In this document: positions 1 through 8,196 of the stretch, in pieces
Numbering within the stretch: the stretch's first letter is position 1
Layout of the letters: each line of letters begins with the position of its first letter
Assembly: GCA_964547525.1 (NCBI GenBank)
Contig: CAZJOD010000096.1
Span: 1 to 15,083, forward strand
Direction: 5' to 3'
Source of the DNA: CAZJOD01 sp964547525
GTDB lineage: Bacteria > Bacillota > Clostridia > JAAYHZ01
Length of the DNA: 15,083 nucleotides
Program-made: the position numbers and the translations under genes
The notes under the pieces: model-generated
Seen by the model: only the letters and a program-made list of their open reading frames with translations
What the model was told of the DNA's origin: nothing
Databases searched by the model: none

Positions 1-1145
1 TTATGACAGAAAAACCGGATTTGGTACGTATTGATCAAACCGTTGATTTCAATTTTATTATGCAGATACCGGATGTTAACATAAATAACGATGAATTTGC
101 AGTAAGATGGTCGGGTTTCCTTAAACCCTCTGTAACGGGAACAGCTTCTATCGGTGTTATTACCACAGATAGTTACAGACTGTTTATTGACGATAAATTG
201 TTAATAGACGCTTGGGATACAAACCATAACTTACCTATTCAAGTTAAATATAGTTTTAGTAAAGAAAAAGATTATTCATTGGTAATCGAATATAAAAAAC
301 ATAAAGGCGGAGGAAGATCAGCAAGGCTATGTTGGAGCTTTGTAGAAGATGACTTGTCAAAAGCAGTGGAGATTGCAAAAAAAGCTGATATTGCAGTTGT
401 AGCTTTGGGTGAATCTAAGGATTTAAGCGGAGAATCTCGTGATAGATCAGACTTTCAATTGACAGGAAGACAAGAAGAGTTAATAAGAAGGGTATATGAA
501 ACCGGAACACCGGTGATAGCTGTTTTATTAAACGGAAGACCGTTGACTATAAATTGGATAAATGATAACATACCTGCCGTATTAGAAGCCTGGTATCCCG
601 GAGATCAAGGAGGTACGGCAATAGCTGAAATCATTTTTGGTAAATGTAATCCTTCGGGAAAGCTACCTGTTTCTTTTCCAAAATCCATAGGTCAACTACC
701 CATATATTATGACCGACCTGAAGCCGGACGCCGCAGATATGTAGACGGAGATTCAAACCCTCTATATTGCTTTGGAGACGGTTTAAGTTACACACGGTTT
801 GAATATCAAAATATGAAAATCACTCCTGAAAAAGCAAAAATAGATGATAAAATCACTGTTTCAGTAGATGTTTTAAATACCGGGCATTATGACGGATATG
901 AATCGGTCATGTTGTTTATAAATGATGTTATAAGCAGTGTGGTTACTCCTGATATACAATTGAAGGATTTCAAAAAGATATTTCTAAAATCCGGAGAAAT
1001 TAAAACGGTTAAATTTGAATTAGGGTTTGACAGCTTAAAATTATTGGACCGAAATATGGTTGAAAGAGTCGAACCCGGTAAATTTGAAATATTTGTTGGT
1101 GGTAATACAAAAAATACACTTAAAAAGGATTTGATGATTTTATAA
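1..1145 (+). CDS. GH3 glycoside hydrolase with PA14 domain, 3' part (5' cut by window edge)
   Basis: This is the C-terminal part of a family 3 beta-glycosidase; the frame is open to the left edge, so the first ATG at base 3 is internal. The 380 visible residues hold a PA14 domain (about 1-112), the remainder of the GH3 C-terminal alpha/beta sandwich (about 117-265, with LNGRPL, LEAWYPG, NPSGKLPVSFP and the GDGLSYTRFEY motif) and a fibronectin-III-like domain (about 270-372). PA14 inserted within GH3_C is a known arrangement, as in the Kluyveromyces marxianus beta-glucosidase, so the missing part should contain the TIM-type barrel with the nucleophile Asp. Glu144 in GESRDRS is the likely acid/base, by analogy with the GEGYDRS of the complete GH3 in this window. 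No signal peptide can be judged. The substrate is probably a beta-gluco- or xylo-oligosaccharide, but its specificity cannot be read from the sequence. It converges on the SecA2-like gene. Confidence 0.9.
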   Translation, partial: MTEKPDLVRIDQTVDFNFIMQIPDVNINNDEFAVRWSGFLKPSVTGTASIGVITTDSYRLFIDDKLLIDAWDTNHNLPIQVKYSFSKEKDYSLVIEYKKHKGGGRSARLCWSFVEDDLSKAVEIAKKADIAVVALGESKDLSGESRDRSDFQLTGRQEELIRRVYETGTPVIAVLLNGRPLTINWINDNIPAVLEAWYPGDQGGTAIAEIIFGKCNPSGKLPVSFPKSIGQLPIYYDRPEAGRRRYVDGDSNPLYCFGDGLSYTRFEYQNMKITPEKAKIDDKITVSVDVLNTGHYDGYESVMLFINDVISSVVTPDIQLKDFKKIFLKSGEIKTVKFELGFDSLKLLDRNMVERVEPGKFEIFVGGNTKNTLKKDLMIL

Positions 1146-1181
1146 AATTAAATAATATGATTATAATAACTTTTTAAAAAT

Positions 1182-1209
1182 GGGGGAGCATTTTATTCAA
1201 AGCTCCCCC
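1182..1209. terminator. Bidirectional intrinsic terminator between convergent genes
   Basis: A perfect 8-bp GC-rich stem, GGGGGAGC (1182-1189) with GCTCCCCC (1202-1209), closes a 12-base loop in the 71-base gap between the + strand GH3 stop and the - strand SecA2 stop. Reading the - strand, the stem is followed by ATTTTT, a good U-tract for ending the SecA2 transcript. On the + strand it is followed by TTAAAG and then a T-rich run, a weaker tail for the GH3 transcript. It is the strongest terminator-like hairpin I see in the window. Confidence 0.85.
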
Positions 1210-1216
1210 TTAAAGA

Positions 1217-3586
1217 TTATTTATTTTTTTTACGAGTAAAAAATTTGTAAAGCGCTAACATCAAATATAGTGGAAAATTCACCGACGCGGCAGCCGGACT
1301 TGCAAGTAAACCGTCTATTCCCAACTGCTCTATTCGATCGTCTACAAGGTATGTCCATGTAGAGGACGGGCCTATTAATCCTTCTTCATGAAGATTAATA
1401 CCTTCATGTGTAATTTTGGCATTTTTTATAGTTTCCAGCACATTTTTTTCAATATCTTGTACTATGGTGGAATATGCGTTTATTACCAATTTATGATATT
1501 CATCCAGGGGTGATTTTCCGGCCATATTGAATAGATGGATACCTTCTCTTACATATGATATATATGAAAGGTATTGGGTCCAACATTCATTAATGTGGAA
1601 TAACCAAACGGTTCTTTCAATTCGGTCCAATATGCTTTCGGATATCACTTTTTTATATTTATTGTAAATCGAAGGTAATTTATCACGAAAAACTCCCGGC
1701 GTCATTCCGATAAGAATTTGTTGCCTCAATGTGTGGATCTCATTTCTTTGTTTATCAAGTATTGTAGTATATCTGAAAAGAGTTCTTTTTATATCATGAT
1801 TTTGTCCTTCGATTATCTTTTGTACGCTTCTTATCCTCCTGATAAGAACTTTATTTTTTAAAGGTTCTTCTTGATGTTTCGGGTAAAGCTCTTCGGGAAT
1901 TAATTCTTTAAGTCTGTATCTTTTCATCAAATCATCTTCCAAACTGATAAAAAAACGGCTGCAACCCGGGTCACCCTGCCTTCCTGCACGACCTTTTAAT
2001 TGCTCGTCGATTCTAATGCTTTCATGCTTGTTTGTAACTATTACATAAAGTCCACCCAACTCCATAATTTTACTTCTATTAATCTCATCCTCACCACCTA
2101 ACTTAATATCGGTTCCTCTCCCCGCCATATTAGTAGATACTGTAACCGAATATAAAAGACCGGCTTTAGCTATGATCCCGGCTTCAAACTCGTCATTTTT
2201 AGCATTTAGAACACTACATTTTATTCCCTTTTTTATTAGTTCCGATGCCAAGTTTTCCGATTCCTTAACACTTACGGTACCGATTAAAATAGGTCTACCG
2301 GTTTTGTGCACTTCTATTATTTCTTTAATTACCGCTTTAATCTTTGCTTGTTTGTGTGTAAAAACTAAATCCGGCATATCCTTCCTTATACAGGGTTTAT
2401 TTGTCGGTATTTCTAAACAATTTAATCCGTAAAAATCAAAAAACTGATTTTCAGACGAAATTGCGGTTCCTGACATACCACTTATACGCGTATAATTTCT
2501 CAAAAAATTTTGTGTAGTAACTGAATATAATATTTGACCGTTTTCTCTGTTTACGATACCTTCTTTAGCTTCTAATGCTGCTTGCAAACCATCGGGCCAT
2601 TTTCTGTTGTCAGAGATCCTTCCGGTAAACTCATCCACAAGCTCAATTTTTTTATCTCTGACGATATAATCAATATCTTTTTTAAGAAGAACCTTAGCGT
2701 GCAAAGCATTGTTTACTCCTATGAGGAGATTAAAATTAATCTCCTCATACAAATTACCGCACCTCAATCTATCTTCTACATAGTCTATTCCTTTTTCAGT
2801 TAACATTACATTCATTGCATATTCATCAATTTCATAATGAACATTTGGTATTAATTCATATATAACCTTAGCGATCCGGTCTTCCCCCATATCACATACC
2901 GGTATATCCCCCGCTATAACCATAGGAATTCTAGCCTCATCTATCAATATTGAGTCAGCTTCATCTATTATAGCGTAATTAAAAGGTCTTTGTATTAAAT
3001 CGTCTTTTTCCATTGCCAGAAAAGATCTTAAATAATCAAATCCAACTTCTTTTGCCGTCGCATACATAATATCACAAAGGTACGCATCTTTCTTTAAAGA
3101 CATCTCCATCCCTTGTTTTATATACCCTGTTGTCAACCCTAGAAATTCATATACGGGCCCCATCCATTTCGCATCTCTTTGAGCAAGATAATCATTAAAA
3201 GTCAAAATATGAACTCCCTTACCTGATAACCCATTTAGGTAAGCGGGCAGTACGGCTGCAAGGGTTTTACCTTCGCCCGTCTTCATATCCACTATCAATC
3301 CTTCATGAAGAGCTATACCTGATAATACCTGTACATCAAAATGTTTCATACCAAGCACCCTTTTAGATGCTTCACGTGCAAGAGAGAAAGCCGGTACAAT
3401 GATGTCACCTAGATTACAACCATTTATCGCTTTTGTTTTTAGAACTGATGACATATCCTTGAGTTCACTATCACTTAATCTGCTATAATCCGTTTTGTTT
3501 ATATATCCTAAAATTTCCATATAGGCTAGTGGGATTTTCTTATATAATTTTTCATTTCCGATTATATTTCGGTTGTTTTTGTGCAT
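1217..3586 (-). CDS. secA2: Accessory preprotein translocase ATPase, SecA2-like
   Basis: A SecA-family motor ATPase that drives preproteins through the Sec channel at the membrane. The 789 residues show Walker A TGEGKT (103-108), DEAD box IIDEAD (206-211), the preprotein cross-linking region (about 220-360), GMSGTA (370-375), NMAGRGTDI (486-494), QLKGRAGRQGD (529-539), the scaffold helix with IIEGQNHDIKRTL (591-603) and the wing region INECW..YLSYISYVREGI (665-683). It is shorter than typical housekeeping SecA and lacks the cysteine-rich SEC-C zinc motif. Instead, after GPSSTWTYLVDD (739-750), it ends in a hydrophobic stretch (about 765-783) and a basic RKKNK tail. The divergent motif YTTI where canonical SecA has YDDV-like residues, and this tail, favour SecA2 over SecA1. 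A strong AAGGAGG site precedes the ATG. It lies 29 bases after a small membrane protein gene, so the two are probably co-transcribed. No secY2 or glycosylation genes are visible. Confidence 0.88.
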   Translation of the reverse strand: MHKNNRNIIGNEKLYKKIPLAYMEILGYINKTDYSRLSDSELKDMSSVLKTKAINGCNLGDIIVPAFSLAREASKRVLGMKHFDVQVLSGIALHEGLIVDMKTGEGKTLAAVLPAYLNGLSGKGVHILTFNDYLAQRDAKWMGPVYEFLGLTTGYIKQGMEMSLKKDAYLCDIMYATAKEVGFDYLRSFLAMEKDDLIQRPFNYAIIDEADSILIDEARIPMVIAGDIPVCDMGEDRIAKVIYELIPNVHYEIDEYAMNVMLTEKGIDYVEDRLRCGNLYEEINFNLLIGVNNALHAKVLLKKDIDYIVRDKKIELVDEFTGRISDNRKWPDGLQAALEAKEGIVNRENGQILYSVTTQNFLRNYTRISGMSGTAISSENQFFDFYGLNCLEIPTNKPCIRKDMPDLVFTHKQAKIKAVIKEIIEVHKTGRPILIGTVSVKESENLASELIKKGIKCSVLNAKNDEFEAGIIAKAGLLYSVTVSTNMAGRGTDIKLGGEDEINRSKIMELGGLYVIVTNKHESIRIDEQLKGRAGRQGDPGCSRFFISLEDDLMKRYRLKELIPEELYPKHQEEPLKNKVLIRRIRSVQKIIEGQNHDIKRTLFRYTTILDKQRNEIHTLRQQILIGMTPGVFRDKLPSIYNKYKKVISESILDRIERTVWLFHINECWTQYLSYISYVREGIHLFNMAGKSPLDEYHKLVINAYSTIVQDIEKNVLETIKNAKITHEGINLHEEGLIGPSSTWTYLVDDRIEQLGIDGLLASPAAASVNFPLYLMLALYKFFTRKKNK

Positions 3587-3615
3587 AAAAATACCTCCTT
3601 AATGTATAAAAACGT

Positions 3616-3912
3616 TTAAATTAAGGAAGTACAATCTGAAACTTTTAATTTGTGTAATCGTATATTAATAATTCCACATAAGATAAATATTATATCTAAA
3701 TTTTGCATTGCATGGTTTGATATAATCGCCATCAAAGAAAATACAGAAAAATAAATACACATGGCCGTAATAAAAACTGTATATTTGTATATGGCAGGTG
3801 TTTCTAGTAAAAACGACACAGTTTCCGCTTTGTTTATAAAAACAATAGGCATGCGAAAAGATTTTAATATCGGTATAATGATATTTAATGTTATAAATGA
3901 AATTAACATCAT
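3616..3912 (-). CDS. Small membrane protein, unknown function, upstream of secA2
   Basis: I do not recognise this protein. The 98-residue product has three hydrophobic segments (about 2-17, 45-64 and 71-82), a short basic loop after the first, and a C-terminal tail containing RLHKLK, so it should be an integral membrane protein. The longest frame starts at 3933, but an AGGAG site lies inside that extension, 8 bases before the ATG ATG pair at 3912, so I chose the later start. The gene lies 29 bases upstream of the SecA2-like gene on the same strand and 120 bases after the AviRa-like gene. A role as a membrane partner of the SecA2-like ATPase is a guess from position only. The size and absence of a recognisable motif leave open that it is merely a lineage-specific membrane peptide. 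An overlapping + strand frame of similar length has no ribosome binding site. Confidence 0.6.
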   Translation of the reverse strand: MMLISFITLNIIIPILKSFRMPIVFINKAETVSFLLETPAIYKYTVFITAMCIYFSVFSLMAIISNHAMQNLDIIFILCGIINIRLHKLKVSDCTSLI

Positions 3913-4032
3913 AATCCCTTCTCCTGCATACAAATCAGATAAGTGTATATTATTTAAACATATAATAACACAAATAATATATCTTGTAATATGTAATCAT
4001 AAACTTTTTAAGTTTTATTATAAAAACGGTAT

Positions 4033-4758
4033 CTACTCAAATACGTTTTTAAAAATTTCGAATTTCCTTTTTCCTATCTGTTGCTTTTCCAATCTGAAAT
4101 AACCTTGTCCGTTGAATTTCTGCTTTTTATCCGAACATATGGCAACTACCGAATCTTTCTTTAATACAGGTCTTATGTTATTTAATAAAATATCAACGGC
4201 ATGTTCGTTATCATCTTCCCATTTAGTCATATTTCCGTACGGTATATCAGTTATAACAATATCCGCTTTAAAATTCCTCCCGCTTAAGGCGTTTTTATCT
4301 AGTATATTTGTATAAAACATGCTACAGTCAATGGGTACCGACTCTTTCAAAACTAGACTTAATAATCGCTTTCCGGTCTCTAACGCTTCTAAATGAGAAT
4401 TCTTGCCATACTTTTCATGTAAGGTCTTCAGTTCATTAATCCTTGCCAATATGCCTTCTATACTAAGCAAATTAATATTTTTTACGGCTGTTTCAACAGC
4501 TTTTTGGTTAATGTCCGAACCGACTATATACTTAATTAAATGCATATTCAAAAAACCCAGTACGGTTAACAAATATCCTTCACCGCAGCATGGATCGTAT
4601 ATACAAACATTATCTTTATTCTCAATATGGCTTAAGCATCGTTTAAAAATTTCATATGCCAACCTGACCGGAAAGTTTGTACCACCCGGCATGTGGTATA
4701 AAAATCTGCCACTAGAAAAATCCTCATAATTAAACTTTTCACTGAATTTATATTGCAC
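4033..4758 (-). CDS. AviRa-like 23S rRNA (guanine) methyltransferase
   Basis: A class I SAM-dependent methyltransferase of 241 residues that resembles AviRa, the Streptomyces viridochromogenes enzyme that methylates G2535 of 23S rRNA and gives resistance to avilamycin. Visible matches to my memory of AviRa include FPVRLAYEIF (29-38), the SAM motif DPCCGEGYLLTVLG (55-68), the acidic SDIN (81-84), the AVKNINLLS segment (91-99), the KYGKNSHLEA segment (116-125) and TDIPYGNMTKWE (170-181), which takes the place of NPPY-type catalytic motifs. The length agrees with AviRa. The start is GTG at 4758 with GAAGGG 9 bases upstream; it keeps the N-terminal region aligned with AviRa. It is 72 bases after the LigT-like gene and probably in the same transcript. 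By homology it would act on ribosomal helix 91 and protect against orthosomycins; whether it has the same target base is not shown. A general rRNA-maintenance role is the alternative. Confidence 0.82.
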   Translation of the reverse strand: MQYKFSEKFNYEDFSSGRFLYHMPGGTNFPVRLAYEIFKRCLSHIENKDNVCIYDPCCGEGYLLTVLGFLNMHLIKYIVGSDINQKAVETAVKNINLLSIEGILARINELKTLHEKYGKNSHLEALETGKRLLSLVLKESVPIDCSMFYTNILDKNALSGRNFKADIVITDIPYGNMTKWEDDNEHAVDILLNNIRPVLKKDSVVAICSDKKQKFNGQGYFRLEKQQIGKRKFEIFKNVFE

Positions 4759-4830
4759 TTTTATAATCCCTTCAACAGTTTACATGAAAAAATTATGTAT
4801 ATTTCACTATAAAAAGATTTATTACAGTAA

Positions 4831-5391
4831 TCATATGTTTAACCCGTCAATTTCACGCAATAATTTTATATCACAGGACAGTATTTCTTCTACCGGATTG
4901 CATTTTATCAATCCCACCTGTGAAATAACGGCTTCCAAAGGAAAATTTTTATCTAATAAAGAGCTTATTGTAGTAAGAACTTCCGAATTACTCAACTTAG
5001 TTGCTAAAGTGCAATGAGGAACCCAATGATTAGGAGTGTAATAATCGATATATTTATCAATCTTTCCTTCCATATGTTTATAAAATTTTTGATGAATTCC
5101 CATTAGGTTGTCATCTTTCACAGGTGACAGATAAACAACGCTTTTTGCCGAGGGAAAAACTCCTATACTGCTGAACAATACCTTTATTCCCTTGACCTGT
5201 AAAGTAAACTCCTCTATTTCATTTGTATACTCTCTGTCTTTTTCATTAAACCATGCCGCCAAAGTTATATGAGGTCTTATACCGACGTCTGTCATATAAC
5301 TGTTTACACCTTGATTAATTATATTCTTCATAATATTTAATAATCGATTTTCACTGTCTTTATCAAAATACAGCACAACCGCGTTATCCAT
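4831..5391 (-). CDS. 2'-5' RNA ligase / cyclic phosphodiesterase family protein (2H superfamily, LigT-like)
   Basis: A 186-residue 2H phosphoesterase. The two hallmark HxT motifs are intact: HITLAAW beginning at residue 41 and HCTLATK beginning at residue 126, about 85 residues apart, as expected for the pseudo-twofold active site. Family members open 2',3'-cyclic phosphates or 2'-5' linkages in RNA or small nucleotides, and only some show ligase activity in vitro. The longest frame begins at a TTG at 5427, but AAAGGAGCGG lies within that extension and leads to the ATG at 5391, so the shorter start is preferred. It precedes the AviRa-like gene by 72 bases, making a likely pair of RNA-active enzymes. 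A TATAAT lies upstream at 5438-5443 without a clear -35. The true substrate is unknown. Confidence 0.8.
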   Translation of the reverse strand: MDNAVVLYFDKDSENRLLNIMKNIINQGVNSYMTDVGIRPHITLAAWFNEKDREYTNEIEEFTLQVKGIKVLFSSIGVFPSAKSVVYLSPVKDDNLMGIHQKFYKHMEGKIDKYIDYYTPNHWVPHCTLATKLSNSEVLTTISSLLDKNFPLEAVISQVGLIKCNPVEEILSCDIKLLREIDGLNI

Positions 5392-5437
5392 AAAATTAAT
5401 CCGCTCCTTTTCTCTTATTCCAACCAATTACTTAGTA

Positions 5438-5443
5438 ATTATA
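5438..5443 (-). promoter_or_regulatory. Possible -10 box for the LigT/AviRa genes
   Basis: On the - strand the spacer downstream of the complete GH3 gene contains a perfect TATAAT about 45 bases before the LigT ATG, but no good TTGACA-like hexamer 16-18 bases upstream. The surrounding 127-base spacer is very AT-rich and has no convincing terminator for the GH3 transcript, so read-through from GH3 is equally possible. Confidence 0.3.
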
Positions 5444-5518
5444 CCCTACCATAATTATCGGTTTTTATAGTTTAATATTTTATAGAATAATTGTATATAT
5501 AAAAGCTATATTAATATA

Positions 5519-7756
5519 TTACGGACATATTTTAAAAATTGTTTTTAATCCTCCTACCATAACCTCAAATTCACCCGGTTCTACAACTTCTTTCATATTC
5601 CTATCAATTATACTCAAATCGGATTGAGGTATTTCGAATACTACCTTTCTTTCTTCACCGGGTTTTAAATTTATTTTATGAAATCCTTTAAGTTCTTTTA
5701 CAGGTGTTGTGACACTACTTACAACATCGTTCACATATAGCTGTACCGATTCCTTCCCTTCCATATCTCCGGTATTTTTTACTTTTACACTTACCATAAT
5801 ATTTTCATTCTTATTAATTGTTTCATTAAGTATTTGTAGATCGGTATATTCGAACCTTGTGTAGCTTAAACCATAGCCGAATTCAAATAATGGTTCGGTA
5901 TCTAAGAATATATAATCTCTTCCCGGTTTCTGCGGTGTTCCCGGTGTTTTATAGTAACCTCTGGCCGAAGGTTTATAATTATAGTAAACCGGTATTTGTC
6001 CTGTTTCTTTAGGAAATGATATTGTAAGTTTACCTGAAGGATTAACATCTCCAAATATAATATCGGCTATTGCACTCCCTCCTTCTTGACCCGGATACCA
6101 AGCTTCTAATATGGCATTGCAATTTTCATTAATCCAACCGAGAGTAGCGGGTCGTCCGTTTATAAGTAGAACAATAACAGGAGTTCCTGTTTTAACAATT
6201 TCTTCAACAAGCTTTTGCTGCAATCCGGGAAGAGAAAGATCGGACCTATCATATCCTTCTCCACAAAGGATCACATCATCTGTTTGTTTTCCCCAACCCA
6301 TTCCATATGCTTTGATACTAGTCTCTCCAACAGCTACAATTGCTACATCGGAATTTTTTGCGGCATTAACAGCTTCTAAAAAACCGCTTGAATCGAGCTC
6401 CCATAATCCACAGCCTTTGGCGTAATTAATAATGCATGTGTCCGGAAGCTTTCTCTTTATTCCTTGAATAGGAGTTACAACATCATTATTAGGCAAGCTG
6501 TAATCACCCAATTCTCCCCTGTCGGCATTCGGTCCTATAATCGCTACAGACTTTATTTTTTTGCTTAAAGGCAGAATATTATCTTTGTTTTTCAACAAAA
6601 CAATCGATTCCCTTGCAGCTTCAAGTGCAAGCTTTTTATGTTCGGCAGAATTATAATACTTCTGTGCTTTACTTAAATTTCCATACGGATTATCCATTAC
6701 TCCGGCTATAAACTTAACACGTAGTATTCGTGTTACTGCCTTGTCTATAGTGTCTATTGAAATAACACCTTTTTTTACCGACTCTATCAACCTTGCCCCA
6801 AAACAGCTTATGCTACCAGCTTCAAAATCCATTCCCGCTTCTATTGCCAATTCACCCGCTTGTTGTTTATTCTCTGCGATTTTATGCGTACTAAACAACA
6901 TATCTATTGCACCGTAATCAGCTATAGTCATTCCCTCAAATCCTAATTCGTTACGTAAGATATCTGTTAATAAAAATTTGGAAGAATGAACCGGTATACC
7001 GTCCAATTCGCTATATGCAGGCATGACTGCCAACGCTCCTCCTTCTTTTATCGCCACAGAGAACGGCTTTAAGTATAATTCTCTTAATTGTCGTTCTCCG
7101 GCGTTGACGGGTGATATATTTACACCTCCTTCAGGTGAGGAATGAGCCACATAATGTTTGATAGCTGCAACAACCATCTCATCTTTTAATCTGTTGTTAT
7201 CGCCTTGATAACCTTTTATAGCATTTAATCCCATTTTCGCCACAAGATACGGGTCTTCTCCATATGCTTCTTCAACACGGCCCCATCTTGGGTCTCTGGA
7301 TAAATCCAAATCAGGTGCGTTAGCGAATGTAGTACCTACAGAGCGAGCTTCTTTTGCCGACACTTCGGCGATAGCTTTGATAAGCTCGGTATTCCATGTA
7401 CAACCCAAACCTATTGCTTGAGGGAATATGGTAGCTTGGGGACCTAGATAACCGTGAAGTGTTTCACCTATAACCAATGCGGGTATACCCGGCTTGGTGC
7501 TTTCTTTTATAAAATCTTGTATAAGTTTTATATTTTTAATATTTTGTTCGGGATCGAACCTTAAATCCTGAAATCCGCCTAAACTGTATCCGTTAAAAAC
7601 TTTTTCCACCTTATCCATGGAAAAATTTCCTTCCTCGTTTTTAAATGAGGAGCTTTGTACCATACCCATCTGCCACACCTTTTCTTCAACAGACATGGAA
7701 GAAAGTATCTCTTTAATCTTGTTTTCTACCGATTCAATTATGTATTTACCGTTCAT
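5519..7756 (-). CDS. GH3 beta-glucosidase / beta-xylosidase, complete, cytosolic
   Basis: A complete family 3 glycoside hydrolase of 745 residues that releases sugars from the non-reducing ends of beta-linked oligosaccharides. Using this start: N-terminal (beta/alpha) barrel (about 15-360) with the substrate-site motifs TIFPQAIGLG, DLSRDPRWGRVEE and KHYVAHSS, and the nucleophile Asp280 in GMTIADYG; C-terminal alpha/beta sandwich (about 380-620) with the likely acid/base Glu500 in GEGYDRSDL; fibronectin-III-like domain (about 645-740). There is no PA14 insertion, unlike the other GH3 in this window. No signal peptide or membrane segment is present, so it acts in the cytosol on imported oligosaccharides. 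The longest frame begins at GTG 7765, but that GTG overlaps the AAGGTG ribosome site, and the ATG at 7756 sits 8 bases after AAGG. The PLDc_N gene ends 64 bases upstream on the same strand. Barrel motifs resemble BglX and xylosidase types; specificity cannot be settled by eye. Confidence 0.93.
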   Translation of the reverse strand: MNGKYIIESVENKIKEILSSMSVEEKVWQMGMVQSSSFKNEEGNFSMDKVEKVFNGYSLGGFQDLRFDPEQNIKNIKLIQDFIKESTKPGIPALVIGETLHGYLGPQATIFPQAIGLGCTWNTELIKAIAEVSAKEARSVGTTFANAPDLDLSRDPRWGRVEEAYGEDPYLVAKMGLNAIKGYQGDNNRLKDEMVVAAIKHYVAHSSPEGGVNISPVNAGERQLRELYLKPFSVAIKEGGALAVMPAYSELDGIPVHSSKFLLTDILRNELGFEGMTIADYGAIDMLFSTHKIAENKQQAGELAIEAGMDFEAGSISCFGARLIESVKKGVISIDTIDKAVTRILRVKFIAGVMDNPYGNLSKAQKYYNSAEHKKLALEAARESIVLLKNKDNILPLSKKIKSVAIIGPNADRGELGDYSLPNNDVVTPIQGIKRKLPDTCIINYAKGCGLWELDSSGFLEAVNAAKNSDVAIVAVGETSIKAYGMGWGKQTDDVILCGEGYDRSDLSLPGLQQKLVEEIVKTGTPVIVLLINGRPATLGWINENCNAILEAWYPGQEGGSAIADIIFGDVNPSGKLTISFPKETGQIPVYYNYKPSARGYYKTPGTPQKPGRDYIFLDTEPLFEFGYGLSYTRFEYTDLQILNETINKNENIMVSVKVKNTGDMEGKESVQLYVNDVVSSVTTPVKELKGFHKINLKPGEERKVVFEIPQSDLSIIDRNMKEVVEPGEFEVMVGGLKTIFKICP

Positions 7757-7820
7757 ATGGTTCACCTTCCCGAATTTTATTTAATAATATCACACAAAAC
7801 TGCTTTTTTATCTGATTTTA

Positions 7821-8051
7821 TTAATTTCTTACATCTTTTTCATCAATTGTGCTTTTACGACCAATAATAAGGAAAATGACCGGACCTATCAGATTACAAA
7901 ATAGACAAATAACCATCCAGATCCATTTGTTTAAATTTTGAACACCTTCCTTGAAAATTTTTACCACACAAAATATAGCCAATCCAAACTGTATTACCAG
8001 TAAAGGTAATACCATTAAAATTAAATCTGTTGTCAGTTTTAAGTCCCTCAT
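7821..8051 (-). CDS. PLDc_N-type small membrane protein (YxlE-like)
   Basis: A 76-residue protein with two transmembrane segments (about 9-32 and 43-63). It shows the pattern of the phospholipase D nuclease N-terminal domain (PLDc_N): LP..VIQFGLAIF in helix 1, a short loop, then W.WMVICLFCNLIGPVIFLIIGRK in helix 2. No nuclease domain follows. Free-standing PLDc_N proteins such as Bacillus subtilis YxlE are often encoded beside ABC transporters and regulatory proteins in Firmicutes, which agrees with the two-component genes upstream here. The longest frame starts at TTG 8072, but it reads straight through AAGGAGGTG, and the ATG at 8051 lies 8 bases after AAGGAGG's core, so the ATG was chosen. 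It may be transcribed from a TATAAT at 8123-8128 that lies inside a dyad, and it may continue into the GH3 gene. A modulatory role in envelope stress signalling is inference. Confidence 0.75.
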   Translation of the reverse strand: MRDLKLTTDLILMVLPLLVIQFGLAIFCVVKIFKEGVQNLNKWIWMVICLFCNLIGPVIFLIIGRKSTIDEKDVRN

Positions 8052-8113
8052 ATATGACACCTCCTTGTTCAATATAGCCTAATTGTAAACATTTTTAGGT
8101 CATATGATAAGTT

Positions 8114-8133
8114 ACCGGAGTCATTATACCGGT
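8114..8133 (-). promoter_or_regulatory. Operator-like dyad around a TATAAT box upstream of the PLDc_N gene
   Basis: The inverted repeat ACCGG (8114-8118) - 10 bases - CCGGT (8129-8133) encloses a perfect TATAAT on the - strand (8128-8123), about 70 bases before the PLDc_N start. No good -35 hexamer is seen 16-18 bases upstream. A dyad with the same half-sites but a 6-base gap lies upstream of the histidine kinase gene. This suggests control by a common regulator, perhaps the response regulator encoded here; that link is inference. Confidence 0.45.
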
Positions 8134-8141
8134 CAGGTTAT

Positions 8142-8170
8142 TTAAATTATAAAGATTTTTTATAATTTAA
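8142..8170. repeat. AT-rich inverted repeat after the response regulator gene
   Basis: A perfect 12-bp inverted repeat, TTAAATTATAAA (8142-8153) and TTTATAATTTAA (8159-8170), with a 5-base spacer. It lies 26 bases beyond the response regulator stop and just upstream of the PLDc_N promoter candidate. The stem contains no G or C and no long U-tract follows on the - strand, so it would be a weak terminator at best. It could instead act as an UP-element-like AT tract or a protein binding site. Confidence 0.4.
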
Positions 8171-8196
8171 CTTACGGTAGAGGTTAATAAACTACT

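Noticed and set aside
1245..1260. A sequence resembling a CcpA cre site (TGTAAAGCGCTAACA).
   Set aside because: It lies inside the SecA2 coding end, the spacing does not fit the cre consensus, and it is far from any promoter.
3761..4102. A 113-codon + strand frame overlapping the small membrane protein gene and the end of the AviRa-like gene.
   Set aside because: No ribosome binding site, it runs antisense into a well-supported gene, and the opposite frame has an AGGAG-led start and membrane-protein composition.
1..7756. The two GH3 genes as an inverted duplication flanking the SecA2-AviRa block.
   Set aside because: The proteins are divergent and differ in architecture (PA14 in one only), and no nucleotide-level inverted repeat is visible, so a recent duplication is not supported.
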